Shown here piece by piece: positions 1 through 12,475 of a stretch of 64,000 bases of DNA. The first letter of the stretch is position 1. Each line of letters starts with the position of its first letter. The stretch covers positions 46,215,601 to 46,279,600 of the forward strand of contig NC_092356.1 in the NCBI RefSeq assembly GCF_963676685.1, given 5' to 3'. Source of the DNA: Mytilus edulis. Lineage: Eukaryota > Mollusca > Bivalvia > Mytilida > Mytilidae. The position numbers and the translations under genes were made by a program. The notes under the pieces were generated by a model. The model saw nothing but the letters and a program-made list of their open reading frames with translations, did not search any database and had not been told where the DNA came from.

Positions 1-112
1 TTGACAGTACTGATTTTGACAGTACTGATTTCGTCAGTAATGATTCAGTACTGATTTCGTAAGTAGTGTTTCGTTACTAATTTCTTCAGTACTGTTTCAT
101 TATAACACTTTT
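1..112. repeat. Partial CAGTACTG-motif repeat array at window edge
   Basis: Repeated ACAGTACTGATTT units with growing divergence occupy the first 110 bases. The same palindromic 8-mer CAGTACTG builds the regular array at 12.1-12.4 kb, where the units read mostly in the opposite orientation. The array is cut by the window start, so its length is unknown. Confidence 0.7.
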
Positions 113-3100
113 TAAATCAGACTGTATCTGTATAGTGATGCCTAGTTGTTTTGTATATTTGGGGTGGGTTAATTGTTCTCTTTGACACTTACCCCATTTC
201 CATTTATTTTCTTTATCGTGACATGTTAATGTTTTCGTTATTTTTTTTTTTATTTCTCTGATTTTTGTTGTCCTGAAGTGGTTCAGCTTTAGATCCAGCT
301 CTTCGACAGTTACTTTAGTTTTTTTTTTAAATATTCTGGCTTTATGTCATATTTATTGTCAGAATTGCATCTTGTGTGGTCTACAAGGTTTATGTTTTTA
401 ATACTTATTAATACTTCTATTTGACAATACCATATTACATGTATTTATATCTTGCTTCAGTCAAATCAGAACATATTGAACATTGGAACTCGATATATTA
501 CTTTTGAGAAGATGGGTGGATGGATTGATGTTATGTGATCCAGTGGCAAGTTAAGTGCAGGAAGAGGACATGATACTCAGATATAAATACAATGTAATTA
601 ACATATTTTGTACAGAACTAGACCAATAATGCACTGAGCTCCTTTTTAACATGCTAGTTCACCACAAGGAGAGAATCTGCTATAAGACATGTCCCCCTAC
701 ATGAACAGGTACCTTCAGACTGAACAGTGTATGTTTTTCTCCTTTTACTGTGAGCTGAGCGAATATTCAGAATACGACCACTTTTTTTAGTCTAACTTCT
801 CATAAGTAAATTTCCAATCATATGCTCAATGTAAGATTTTTAATGGTTAAACACATTTATTGACAGATTTCTCTTTTTTTTTGTATACATTAATCATGCT
901 GCAATTTCATTCACTTGTAATGAGTGTATTGTGAATAGTAACTTAAATACATGTATGCATAACTCTTGTACTCTTTCCTATAAAACTGCAGAGCGTATTT
1001 TACGAAAAGAATATATGAAATTTAGTGCTTCAATATTTAGGCATCCCGTTAACGGGGAGTTGAAAGGGTGAGAACTACATTACTCAGTATAGCATATTCA
1101 CATGAGGACTGATGACTTTCAGAAACTCTTGGTTTGTAGTTCCTCAGAAATCTCTGATTGATTTGAATCTTACAGACATACAAACAAAAGTACATTTTGT
1201 AAAATAAGCATAAAAATTTAAAGAAAGATTTCCAACAGACTGATAAATGTCTGACGGAGGTCATTTGGTACATAATTAACCTTTTTGATTTTTGAACATA
1301 TATGGTTTGCTTTTCAAAATTAATTTTTACTGACTGAATAAAACAAGCTGAAGAACTCAAATTTTTGTTCTATCTTCTTATCAACTGCAATAACTTCCAT
1401 TGAAATACAATAAACAGTAATCTTAAGAATGAACAGCATTAAAAAGTAAAAAAAAATGTTTTTCTCTCTCTAAATTTAATGGGTTTTTTTAATAACTGTT
1501 TCATAATTCTGCTTCAATGTTATTTTCCATTGCTCTTCCTATGCATGTGATATATATCTTTGCCAACTTGTTTCTGGAAAGGAAAAAGTGGATTATAACA
1601 TTTATCATTTTGTTAAAGTCCAATAATAAGATTAAACATAGGTCAACCATGACATAATGTGAATCAGTGTACATGCATTGCTAAAGGTGGTATAACGTTA
1701 ATTATACAAGGTTTATATTATACAGGGAGAAAAATGAAAGAAAAAAAAAGGAACAATGTTTGATTTACCTACTTGAAAACTGGCCTTGAAGTCATTAAAC
1801 TTTCGAGTCAGTTATTTACGCAAACTCCAAAATCAACAAATCAACCAATCAAAATGCTGGATTTCAATTTTCGACCACGATTTTTTTTCTCCGGGCACTG
1901 AGAAAATTTTGTATGACTTCATGGCCTGATCTTATACGATTTGGAGAAGAATTTTAGCGTCCCAAGTCTGGGTTCATGGCAAATATCCATGTTTTCAATA
2001 CGGGCTGCACTTTTAACATTTTTAATTTGTTTTGTTATAAATTAGGTCGTTAATTTTTCTGAATTAAATTGTTTCATATATTGTTTATGTCATGGTCTTT
2101 TGTAGCCGACAATACGGTATGGGTTTTCTCATTGTTGAAGTCTGCACAGTTGTATATTATTGTTCAAATTCACATCGTCTCAAATTTGGTTGATAGTTGT
2201 CTTAGTGACAATCCTACAACTTTTTATCATTTTATACATATGCAATAGTTTAAAAATTAAATAAAAGTATTCTTTTTGTGAATTTTTTCATTAATAGTAC
2301 CAGTGGAAATTCTCATTATAATAAAATACTATCTTTTAAATCTGTTATTCGGTTACAGAGAAGGAGATCTTTGTTTATATTTCCTTTAGGTTCCTAAGTT
2401 CAACTATGTCCTGCTGTAACACTCTGACATCTTTGGATCGGCAACAAAACACATATGTATTAATATAATCTGATTATTCGAGCACAATATCAATGCAATC
2501 TGTGAAACAGTTAAATGAGAAGTTGTGTGTACGGATATGTACTTCCCGTAGACTTCTTTGTTAACTTTAATGATATATTTCAATTGTTGAAGAATTGTAT
2601 TTCTACTCTTTATTTTTTTGAACTTGCTCGTTGTTGGTTTGTTGTCATATGAACACACTACAACATTTCATGATATTGAAATAAAATTATAGGAATAACT
2701 GCAAATACTTACTTTGAAAAAATCATAATTGAGTGTAAAACTATATATATACCTACCTTTCAAATTATTTCAATGTTCTACTGTCACCTTTCATACCAGT
2801 GCTATCTCTATCTCATATTTTATCTGTTCATGACAATTTTTAGTCGTTGATCTAAAACTTTATTTTCCTCATAGACTTAGTCTTTGTGTTCTGGTGGGAT
2901 CCATTTTTAGATACCTATAACAATAGATCATACTGCATCAAATACTTTGCATGCATTTATAAAAAGTTGTTTTTCCCAACATGCATGTTATGGTATTAAT
3001 TATGGACGTAACACTTTGTAAATTGTCCTTTGAAAAAATACATCATGAGATAAAGTTTGTATCGATGATTTATAAAATTCTGTAAAGTGGTTCAGGAGTT

Positions 3101-4479
3101 ATTGATGAAACTTACGTGGGACATAAGGACAAGATATGTTCCATATGTGAACACATTCTCACTAAGAAAATGTCACCAGAAGTGCAAGTCAGTCATCACA
3201 ACGGATAATGTTTATGTGATACAGTAAAAACAGTAAAACCATTGGTAGTAAAATTGTGCGGGATGTTTAATTTTCAACAAATGTAAGATTGGTCACCTTT
3301 AATTGGATGCCTCATATAGCATGTATAGAAAGAGAGTGCCATGATCTCTGCAGGTTAATAACTATTGCAACAACTCTTTGAGAGGCCGTCGGTGGCCTTT
3401 TGTCTGAATATGCAGCAGGGCAAATTCCTGTCCACCTTCAATATGCTTTCGTTGTCCAGTGGCAGTCCAAGTTTCATTGACCTTCTTTCACCCCAGATGA
3501 CATCTTTTACAGGACTTACTTATTGAACTTATTTAACAATTGTTTTGAACATGCATGTAACATTTGCCACTGGACATTAAGCAAATTTTTAATACATGTA
3601 CTCTAATATGTTATTATTTTGAGGAATCTCAGTAGGATCATTTTAAACTATGGGGATTAACCTCTTAAAATATAAATATTATTCATACAAAGTATTGCTC
3701 AATAATTATGTGTCGGATTACTAGTATTCGTGTGTCGGTCCAATGGGTCGTCGGACTAATAGGGCGTCAGGCTATTGGGGTGTCGGACCAATATGGTGTC
3801 CAAACAGAAAGATTTAAAAGGCAAAAAAAAATAAAAAAAATGTGCAACTTATAAAAGGGTCTGGTCTGGAAGTGGTTTCTTCATTTCTGTATTCTGTAAT
3901 ATTCTATATCATTTTTCACTTTTTATTATTAATTTTGCCTGTTATTCTCTTTTCTTCATATTCAAGCACCACACTATTATCGATTCTTCATTGCTTTTGT
4001 CTACTTTATAACAACAATGGGAATAATATGAAAGCCAGCCAAATAGGACATTGGAAAATTGTCTGTTTTCTGTTTCTTGGTTTATTCTTGCTTGTCGTTG
4101 GAGACAAACTTTGTCTTTCTGTCTCTTTAGTTTGTGTGTATTATTATAAATTAAACGAATGTAACACAAATTTGCCATCTTTAAACAAATTTGTTGAACA
4201 TTGTGTCTGTTATTTAATCTCTTTTTAACAGAATGAAAAAACTAAGATTAAATATAATCAACAGAAGTATAAAAAAAACTATGAACTAAGTCTTTGAAGT
4301 TAGATGCATGATTTTTGTTATTAGTTGTTAGTGGCTTTGAACTAGCTGTCAGTAACTGCAAGTACTCTCAGATCTGTATTTAGTGACCTTTTTTGTTGAG
4401 TAACGGTAACGTCCATTATGTTTTTGTTACTGAGATGTATTTCTATTTGCATTCATCTGTTATTTAAAGTTAAATAAGC
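113..4479. other. Gene-free AT-rich stretch
   Basis: No exon with splice signals or a recognisable domain was found on either strand. Short open frames here have low-complexity or random composition. Near 2,090-2,200 there is a degenerate trace of the dispersed repeat seen better at 4,480-4,845. I see nothing else I can name. Confidence 0.5.
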
Positions 4480-4845
4480 CTTTTTCAACTGAATTTTATA
4501 GTTTGTTGTTATGTAGTACTGTAACAACTCTGTTCCAGGTTTAGGGGGAAGACCCTAGCATGTTTAACCTCATCACATTCTGTATATATGTTCCTGTCCG
4601 AAGTCAGGAGCCTGTAATTCAGTGGTTGTTGTTTGTTGGTGTGTTACATATTCATTGTTCGTTCATTTTTGTACATGATTAGAACGTTAGTTTGCTTGTT
4701 TGAATTCGTTGCCATTTGTCATTTTGTTGCCTTTTTTAGCTGACTATGCGATATGGCTTTGCTCATTATTGATGGCCGTATGGTGACCTATATTTGTTAA
4801 TTTCTGGTCATCTGATCTGTTGTGGAGAGTTGTGATTATTCCGCT
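4480..4845 (+). repeat. Dispersed repeat R1 (mussel-type), 3' part
   Basis: It contains the blocks 'GAGCCTGTAATTCAGTGG', 'AGCTGACTATGCG' and 'GTGGAGAGTTGT' in the order found in other copies. Those copies are at 37,514-37,779 (reverse), 45,600-45,830, 20,080-20,163, 8,800-9,020 and 40,240-40,290. I recognise it as a very common dispersed repeat of mussel DNA; the class (LINE tail or SINE) is not settled by the sequence. Confidence 0.6.
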
Positions 4846-4937
4846 CATTTTGGGTGCCATGATTGGCAAATAAAATATATGTTGTTGCTGTTGTTGTTGT
4901 GTCGTTGGCAATAATACGGCATCTTTTTTTTATAAAC

Positions 4938-4963
4938 AAATATATATATATATATATATATAT
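4938..4963. repeat. (TA)n microsatellite
   Basis: A short run of alternating T and A follows an eight-T run. It is simple sequence only. Confidence 0.85.
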
Positions 4964-5086
4964 GTAAATCGAATGTTCTGTTCCCTTATGAACCACATAA
5001 ATTTGAACTAAATTCTTGAAGGGAAAGACATTGTTTTTGTATAAATGTCAACAGAATATAGAATGTTGTGTCAACAGAATACAGAA

Positions 5087-5422
5087 TCAACATTCTGTAT
5101 TATGTTGACACAGTATACAGAATGTTGATTCCGGCAAAATATATGATCTGACAGGATGCTCACGAAATAAAACTTGTGATGGAAGAAGACATAGCCTACA
5201 TTTGACTTTTAAAACATACATGAACAATAGCAATCCGTAGATGATTCGAAAAGGATCCGCCATCTCTGACTTGTCGTAACAATCGTCTCTTTCTGTAACT
5301 TTAAGAATTTCTGCAAGTGGCTGGTAAACCGATATTTCCTCTGCTGTATTTCTGTATCCTATCCTTCCCGGCTGATCTACTGTTGTCTCAAATTTTGCCG
5401 TTGATGTTATTATCGTCATCAC
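5087..5422 (-). CDS. Weak candidate exon, unknown protein
   Basis: An open frame of 111 codons starts MMTIITSTAKFE and has a mildly hydrophobic stretch (about residues 59-71). Its local composition is less AT-rich and more codon-like than its surroundings. About 160 bases away on the plus strand an ATG at 5,583 opens MGLKVDQ and runs into a GTATAG donor-like site, so a divergent gene pair is conceivable. I recognise no family. The frame may be chance or an old repeat, and no acceptor or partner exon was found. Confidence 0.15.
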   Translation of the reverse strand: MMTIITSTAKFETTVDQPGRIGYRNTAEEISVYQPLAEILKVTERDDCYDKSEMADPFRIIYGLLLFMYVLKVKCRLCLLPSQVLFREHPVRSYILPESTFCILCQHNTEC

Positions 5423-5884
5423 AAAAGCGCGTCAATATGGAACATACAATTGCCTATTGTAAAACGTTTATGTGATTGGATTTACACATGACGTCATTCA
5501 TTGTTTACAAACGTTATTTTTGCACTCGCACTGACATTTCAACAGTTCAACAGTTCAAACTTCTTCTGGATTGAATACCACAATGGGATTGAAGGTAGAT
5601 CAAGGTATAGTAGTACATTGAATATTTTAAAACTGAGAAAAGTGTAACATAGCTAATTCAAAACATATTACGTTAGTTAAATAAAAGCAGAATACGCGTT
5701 ACACAGTGGCGGACCCCTGGGGTTCCGGGGGTGGGAACACCAAATTAATTTGGACGTTCAATGCATTATTTATTCTATATAATACCACTTAAAATATTTT
5801 ATTTCCCCCATTTTTTCGCTATAATTATGAAATCTTTAGGGGACTGAGTTGGAACCCCCCTTTTTCCTTTTATCCAGAGTGTTT

Positions 5885-6175
5885 GGAACCACAGGCACTT
5901 GTTTCTATCCTAGTCCTATGACCTCGGGGCATTATTTACTATTTCTATTTGCTGTTCTGATATTTTCTTTTTACTATCAATGTGCCAAAAAAAAATATGG
6001 AAATATCAGTATAAAAACGTTAAAAATTGAATAAGAATGCGAAGTCATATAATATATGTTATAGGACTAGTTTCTATCCATACGAAGGTATGGATAGAAA
6101 CAAGTGCCTGTGTAGGTCGACTATGGATAGTCGACCTTCGTATGGATAGAAACAAGTGCCTGTGTTTGGAACCCT
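5885..6175. repeat. Nested inverted repeat with two internal palindromes
   Basis: The word GGCACTTGTTTCTATCC near 5,893 is the reverse complement of GGATAGAAACAAGTGCC, which appears twice (near 6,090 and 6,146). Between the two right-hand copies lies a perfect 22-bp palindrome, GGTCGACTAT-GG-ATAGTCGACC. A hairpin TTTCTATCCATA/TATGGATAGAAA lies just before. The surrounding DNA (5,705-6,560) has the G-rich 'GGCGGACCC' and 'GGAACCCCC' character of the hAT-like repeats nearby. Confidence 0.75.
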
Positions 6176-6809
6176 CTTTTAAAACAATGGTTACAGAACT
6201 TTCTGTAAATGTCAAAATAGGTATAAAATCGCGGGTTGTTTTGGATACATATTATTACTTCTTTGCCAAACCTTATTAAATAGATTATAGTATTAATATT
6301 TGTCAAATTGATATTTGTGATTAGCCTGACTTTCTAAACATATGATTGGATAAAGGGAGGTGCGGTACACCCCTCGGCGTAAGAAGGGGGAGGGGTCCGA
6401 AGGTTGGACCCCTTTTTAACGATAAATGCATAAATTTGAAAAGGGAAATCTATTTGGAAACCCTATCTCCAGATTTGGAACCCCCTTTTAAAAATGTGTT
6501 TCCTATTTTGACAGGATTTTTTTTTATAGGGCCCAATGCTTCCATTTAATTTGGGAAACATTTTAATATATAAGTCCTACATGTAGGTGCCTACAAAATT
6601 ATTTCATCTCGCCACATTGACTGCTGTGTTTGTTGCTGTTAAGTTGTTGCTGCATATATGTATATTTTTATATATAAGTGATCTCGTTTGAAATGATTTA
6701 ACAACAACATTTCTGTTACTTCTGGTTTTTTTTAAATATTTTTTTAGCATACTATGCGATCTGGGCAATGCGATATATGGGTTCATTGTGCATTTGATGT
6801 GGTAAAAAT

Positions 6810-6905
6810 CAGGGGCGGATCCCGGATTTTTGAAAGGGGGGCGAAGATATTAAATTTTGCCGAGCGGAGCGAGTCGGAATATTTTTGGGACCTTTTTTGG
6901 GCTAA
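6810..6905 (+). mobile_element. hAT-like terminal fragment (GGCGGATCC end)
   Basis: The sequence starts AGGGGCGGATCCCGG and continues with a purine-rich block. This resembles the terminal inverted repeat of the complete element at 55,275-56,350. Similar ends occur near 5,705, 8,165-8,200 and 8,576. No transposase coding was found here. Confidence 0.45.
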
Positions 6906-8075
6906 AAAAAAACATAAAATAAGTGTTATATGCACTATTTAAACGGTTTCTGGCTTGGGGCATGCATATTTTATATATAGTTGCTGTAAAGTGTAAGGGT
7001 TGGACATTTTTTATGCTGTATTCTCCCTATTAATTGTCTATCATAAAATGATAGTATTGATCCAAAGCTATGTACTGATATATTTGATGTAGGACTTGTC
7101 AGTAAAGAATAGACATGGAAATTAGATGAAATTTACAATACGACCGACACGAGTTAAAAAAGACAAACAAGCAGTTTTTATCAAAATGTTTGATTGATAT
7201 GTTTCACCCAACATAACTTAGGGAACCGAAGTGAGGGGTTCCAAATCCAACAAAGACTACGAACGTGTCTGAAATGACAACGAAGTTATGAATGACGGTC
7301 AACAAATGGAGACATAAAAGTCACACCTAGTAGGCAGGTTGCATGCAGTCTGGTCTTGAAAAAGGATTCAATATATATAAGTTCGGCAAAACAGACATTC
7401 CAGTCAGACATGCAAACCCCGGCCACAAAAAAATACGCCCGTTTTTATTCATCATGTTCATTTCATGCTAAATATTTTTGTTGGAAATTTTAGTTTTTAA
7501 TAGCAAAAAAGTGGACAAGACTATTGTTTTCAATCCAGATACGGCCAAAATTTTTGTTTAAGGCAAGAATCAGAGAGTCATTTTTTTTCTCTCAAATATC
7601 TCAGACTGCCTCCTCAAATCAAATGGTTCGTACCTGAGACTTGAAATCTTTCTAGAGCTTATACTGACTGGGGATCATTATTCAATTTGTTAAACATGTT
7701 TTCGTAGGTAAATAATATTGTGGAACTTTTTTTTCATGAGAGTGTAATAGTCTATAGAGTATTTACCATTACTTTCTGTTTAGTGGAATAATGAAATAGA
7801 AGTCAATACGTTCTTGTTCAATCCTGTGTCGCTTTGAAGGTTTCCTGATTGTCATGACAACCTCAGCCTAAGCAATGTGTATTACTGTAATTTGAATTTC
7901 AAAATGACCGAGTGCCGTTTTTTCAACGCACTGGTCAACTCCACCATAGCAAATCACATGACTTTGACAATCAGTAAATACCGGCCAGCGAAAAATGTCT
8001 TTATAAGTAAAGAATTGTTGTATAAAAATTAAATACTCGGGAAATGGCAAAGTTTACGAAGTCCTGATTAATCAT
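6906..8075. other. Gene-free stretch
   Basis: No coding signal was found on either strand. The short frames here are random in composition, and no repeat family was recognised. Confidence 0.45.
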
Positions 8076-8200
8076 TTTACAAAAAAAAAAAAAAAAAAAA
8101 AAGTCCGAGCAACGGGGGGAAGGTGGGGGGGGGGGGGGGGGGGGTGGGGGGCGGGGCGTAAGCCCTCTACGCCCCCCTCTGAATCCGCCACTGAAAATCA
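8076..8200 (-). mobile_element. hAT-like end fused to poly-A and poly-G tracts
   Basis: A run of about 22 A is followed by a run of about 20 G broken by few bases, then by the complement of a GGCGGATTC end. The proline-rich open frame here comes from the G-run and is not a gene. Confidence 0.5.
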
Positions 8201-8575
8201 TTCAACAGTCTTCCTATTTTTATATTGTAAATAAAGATGTCTGTGTAATATTTGAATTTCTATTTTGTTTTGGTACTGGCTATGGTTACATTGAAATGTA
8301 AAAGTCGTAAAAAAGTTATAGTTACAATGAAGTTTATGCTATATCGCCGGAATGCAGACCTATGGTTGACTAAGGAACTACATAGAATACTTACGAGTGT
8401 AACAATGATATTTATGTCTACGGTTACATTGTGTTATTGTTACGTAAATGCACTCAAATGAAAAATTATTTTTTACAATATTTTATACATTATTTTAATT
8501 TTAATTTGATTGTCAGTGTACACACAACCAGTATGTTGTTTCAGTCCGATGCATTTTTGGCCCGGTGTAACCACT

Positions 8576-8745
8576 CTCAGTGGCGGATCCAGAAATTTAC
8601 ATAAGTTGGGGGTCACTGACTAACCTAAGAGGGGGCCGGCTCCAGTCACGCTTCAATGATTCCCCTATATAAGCAACCAATTTTTTTCCAAAAAGGGGGG
8701 GGGGGCGGGTCTCCAGCCCCCCCTAAATCCACCTCTGACTCTAGG
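8576..8745 (+). mobile_element. Short hAT-like nonautonomous element or remnant
   Basis: It begins CAGTGGCGGATCCAGAAATTT and ends with a C-rich block, CCCCCCTAAATCCACCTCTGA, which resembles the inverse of the start. The length is about 170 bp. No coding sequence is inside. Confidence 0.5.
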
Positions 8746-8799
8746 CAGCCCTCACAAACGAGTAATTGGGGTGGATGGGTTGGGTGGCTCAGTGTTGTA

Positions 8800-9020
8800 T
8801 TAATATATAAGAAGATGTGGTATAACTGCCAATGAGAAAAGTCTCCTGTTCATATAAGTCGTAATTTGTAGAAGTAAACCATTATAGGTCAAAGTACGGT
8901 CTTCAACACCGTGCCGGCATGAGCTCTCACCGAACATCAAGGTGTAAAGGGCCCCAAAAGTGACTAGTGTAAAACCATTCAAACTTGAAAACCAACTACA
9001 GAATACCAAACTCCTGACCT
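8800..9020 (-). repeat. Dispersed repeat R1, reverse orientation
   Basis: It opens AAGAAGATGTGGTATAACTG and carries the blocks for 'CCAATGAGA' and 'AGGTCAAAGTACGGTCTTCAACACC'. These match the inverse of the repeat at 4,480-4,845, with divergence. Confidence 0.6.
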
Positions 9021-11340
9021 AAGACAATAACCTCTTTTGTATTGTTACAATCTCAAAAACGTGTCCGATAATTTAAGAATGTGTCCGGTTAAAAACGCCA
9101 GAATATTTCAAAACTCATATACCCCCAATGATACTCTGTAAAGTAAAAACGCAATTCAATATTAATGGTGTGGGATACGATAGAACCCGTATTGTTCGGT
9201 TGGATTATAAATGATTAGAAAAAAAAGTCGAAGCAGGTGCCAAAAAAAAATCTGGAGGAAAGGTTTAGTAATCCGTACAGACAAATGTCCAAGGTATGCT
9301 ACACTGTGCACGCTTTCTTCTGCTTGCAGACACAGACTATAGGTCTGGTTAAAAAAAAAATTGCACAATAAAAAGTTATTTTTATTTGAAGCGCTTTAAT
9401 TTATGATTTTCTTTATCAATATGATTATTATTATTATAAAGTTCAGACAGAGGTACTTCACAATATAGAAAACTAATACATCATGTACATTTTATATTGT
9501 ATTTTATTCCCGGTGCTTGACCACGTTTACTGTATGTCATTGATAAACATTAGTTTGTTCAGCATAGGTAATTCATAACAAGCATAACTGCAGGCTAAGT
9601 TTACAACACATAATTAACTATTGATTACTTAATGTCCAGTGGCAAATATGCCATGCGTATTTAGAAAAAAAACCCATTAACATTGCATTTAATAAGTTTT
9701 GTAAAGTTTAAATCATCGTTTATAAATAGTAAGTAAATTCTATTGTTTTAATATTATCCGGTGATGCCTATAAATGTCTTTTTACAAAATGTATGTCTAT
9801 GAGGGTACTGCTCGACCGGCGTCCCGCAGAAGTGGTTTCGCCAGTGCAATTTGACATGTTTATCAAATCATTGACGTCACATTGACGCGTTTTTGAGGAA
9901 TCGGACACGTTTCTGTGTGCTACCATAGATAGATGTATAACATATCTGGCTAGGTGCTACATATATGACTATGTACGATAAATTTTCAATTAAATTAAAT
10001 TTCCACTTAAATCTATTAAACATTAATGTACTTTTGTATAAAGTAGTTAGTATATATTTTAATGTCTTTCGTCTTTGTTTCACGGATCTTATTATAAAGA
10101 ACACATAAATAGACCGATGGTTAAAGCTACACGTGTATGAAATACTTGCCACTGGCAAACACTAATTCTTTGATGATGATGATGATGAATTAAATTATCA
10201 TATTTTCCTTTTTTTTTTTTTTATTTAGAAACAAATTTCAACTTTGATTGATTATAATATTATATATACATGTAGTATCAGAAGTCCAGTCCATTAGTGA
10301 TTACTGGACTTATGGTAGTATATAAAGTAATAAGTAAATTTTGATGTCATACCATTCCCATCCATAATTGTGCATTCTTTTTATTTTTACATAACACAGA
10401 AATGAGGAAAGTTTTAACATAAGATAATTTATTGTAGCCTAGACCTGTTGGTGACCTTCTGCTGTTGTTTTTTATTTGGTCGGGTTGTTGTCTCTTTGAC
10501 ACATTCCCCATATCCATTCTCAATTTTATTATTTATAAATTCATTACATTTTTTTTCCTCAGAATGATTAACAGCAATGGAGACAGGAGCAGACATGGGA
10601 ATGTTCGATGTGAAAATTGAAGACCTATAAACAAAATGATGTATCTAGACAATATGGCACTCATCAGAAAAAAAAACCCAACATTTGATCATGAACCATT
10701 GAATCCTGAGTTTCGTACAAGTACCAAAACATTAAAGGTGGATGCTTATAATGAGCTCATATTAGAACTAAAGTGTCCTCTTGGATTACCACTGTACATG
10801 TAAAAAGACACATTATATCCGGGACTGAATTGAGGAAAAGAGCCAGGAAACTGACATTCAACAAAGCATTCCAAAGAAAAGATGGCATAGGGGGAGAACA
10901 ATGAAACATGATACATGCAAAATTAATTGTTTCTTTGATTGTTTTATTTATGAGCTTTAAAGGGTCATAAAATAACCTAGGGGCGTAAAAATGACAGAGA
11001 TTTTTGCCACAAACTTCACATGTTGGTATGACATTGAATGTTTTATTATATATTAAAAAATGGTTATGATAAATAAAAGAAATTCCAGTTATGATTAAAA
11101 ATAAGGTAATACAGAAGATTGTTTTGTGTTGATTATAATGCATTGCCTCACATAGTAACATATAACTGCATTAATTACAACATATTTTAAGCAATAGCAA
11201 AATACCAAAAAATGAACAGTATTGAAGATTCTAATCTTGTTTGATATATATATAAATTATGCGCTATTATACAATTGATACTGTAAAATATCAGCCTCGA
11301 ACCACAGTGTGAATCTTCCTGATGTCGAGTGCGTATTTTT
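9021..11340. other. Gene-free stretch with dispersed repeat traces
   Basis: A trinucleotide run (GATGATGATG) lies near 10,170. The block 'TCGGGTTGTTGTCTCTTTGACACATTCCCCAT' at 10,478-10,510 is the inverse of the dispersed repeat R3 at 28,485-28,610. A 134-codon minus-strand frame at 10,757-11,161 has no recognisable domain or splice context. Confidence 0.45.
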
Positions 11341-11345
11341 TTTTT

Positions 11346-11665
11346 ATAAACACTGAAAGACAGTCACAATCAAAATCAAGAAGTAAGCAAAGAATCACAA
11401 AACGAAAGGGCATTTACAACAACACATTGAAAATTACATATATAAAAACAACACGAACTCCATTAAAAACCGGGAGTGAATTCAGGTGCTCCTAATGCGT
11501 ATTATTTTTATAAACACTTAAAGACAGTCACAACCAAAATCAAGAAGTAAGCAAAGAATCACAAAACAAAAGGGCATTTACAACAACACTTTGAAAAATA
11601 CATAAAAGACAACACGAACTCCATTAAAAACCGGGAGTGAATTCAGGTGCTCCTAATGGGTAAAA
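11346..11665. repeat. Tandem duplication of a ~160-bp unit
   Basis: Two adjacent copies run from about 11,346 to 11,507 and 11,508 to 11,665. Both carry 'AAAGACAGTCACAA', 'AAGGGCATTTACAACAACAC' and 'ACCGGGAGTGAATTCAGGTG' in the same order, with a few substitutions and small indels. Confidence 0.85.
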
Positions 11666-12085
11666 TCCGATAAACTGCTTATCTTGCTTCATTTCTGTTG
11701 TTTTCTCCTTCGCTTCAATAGTATTTCGATAGACGAGAGTCAGCTTGATAATTTTCCTTGGTCATGTTCACGTCGCTAAAAAAAAACTGCGCAGCAGGGT
11801 GATATAGTCTAAGAGAAAAACGTAACCAGCTAAAAAAGGATAATAATAATATTGTCACAGAATTATCAAACCTATATTTGGATACCAATTGTACTGAGAT
11901 GCACATAGTAAAAACTTCTCTAATGATAAACACTTAATCAGAGATATCTACAAAAGATACAAAATATGCCACAAATTATTATATACAATGTAGCATACTA
12001 TACTTACCGAGTTTAAAAGTTTTCAGTTCCAAATATTTTTTGAAACAATACACATTCAAGTTAAAAAGATTAACAACACCAAATC

Positions 12086-12408
12086 TACTGAAACAGTACT
12101 GAAAATAACAATACCGAAATAGTACTGTCAACATCAGTACTGAAACAGTACTGACAAAATCAGTACTGAAACAGTACTGACAAAATCAGTACTGAAACAG
12201 TACTGTCAAAATCAGTACTGAAACAGTACTGACAAAATCAGTACTGAAACAGTACTGTCAAAATCAGTACTGAAACAGTACTGTCAAAATCAGTACTAAA
12301 ACAGTACTGTCAAAATCAGTACTGAAACAGTACTGTCAAAATCAGTACTAAAACAGTACTGTCAAAATCAGTACTAAAACAGTACTGACAAAATCAGTAC
12401 TGATTTCA
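12086..12408. repeat. 26-bp tandem array with paired CAGTACTG palindromes
   Basis: About ten regular units follow the pattern ACAGTACTG-W-CAAAATCAGTACTGAA, each holding two CAGTACTG octamers about 13 bases apart. The units differ mainly at one T/A position and an occasional G-to-A change. The first 45 bases are more degenerate. The array ends about 70 bp from a reverse-transcriptase fragment. Confidence 0.9.
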
Positions 12409-12475
12409 TTGAAAGTATAACATTATAAGTTTTCAGTCTTTCCTAACAGTACTGATATGCACGAGGGTAGAAATG

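Noticed and set aside
3842-4228. 128-codon hydrophobic frame on the plus strand
   Set aside because: T-rich codons give a hydrophobic translation by chance; there is no domain, splice context or homologous copy here.
8001-8201. Proline- and phenylalanine-rich frame
   Set aside because: It comes from poly-G and poly-A runs joined to a transposon end.
10757-11161. 134-codon minus-strand frame as a gene 1 3' exon
   Set aside because: No acceptor in the right phase, no EGF or ShKT pattern and random composition. A membrane segment could be imagined but not supported.
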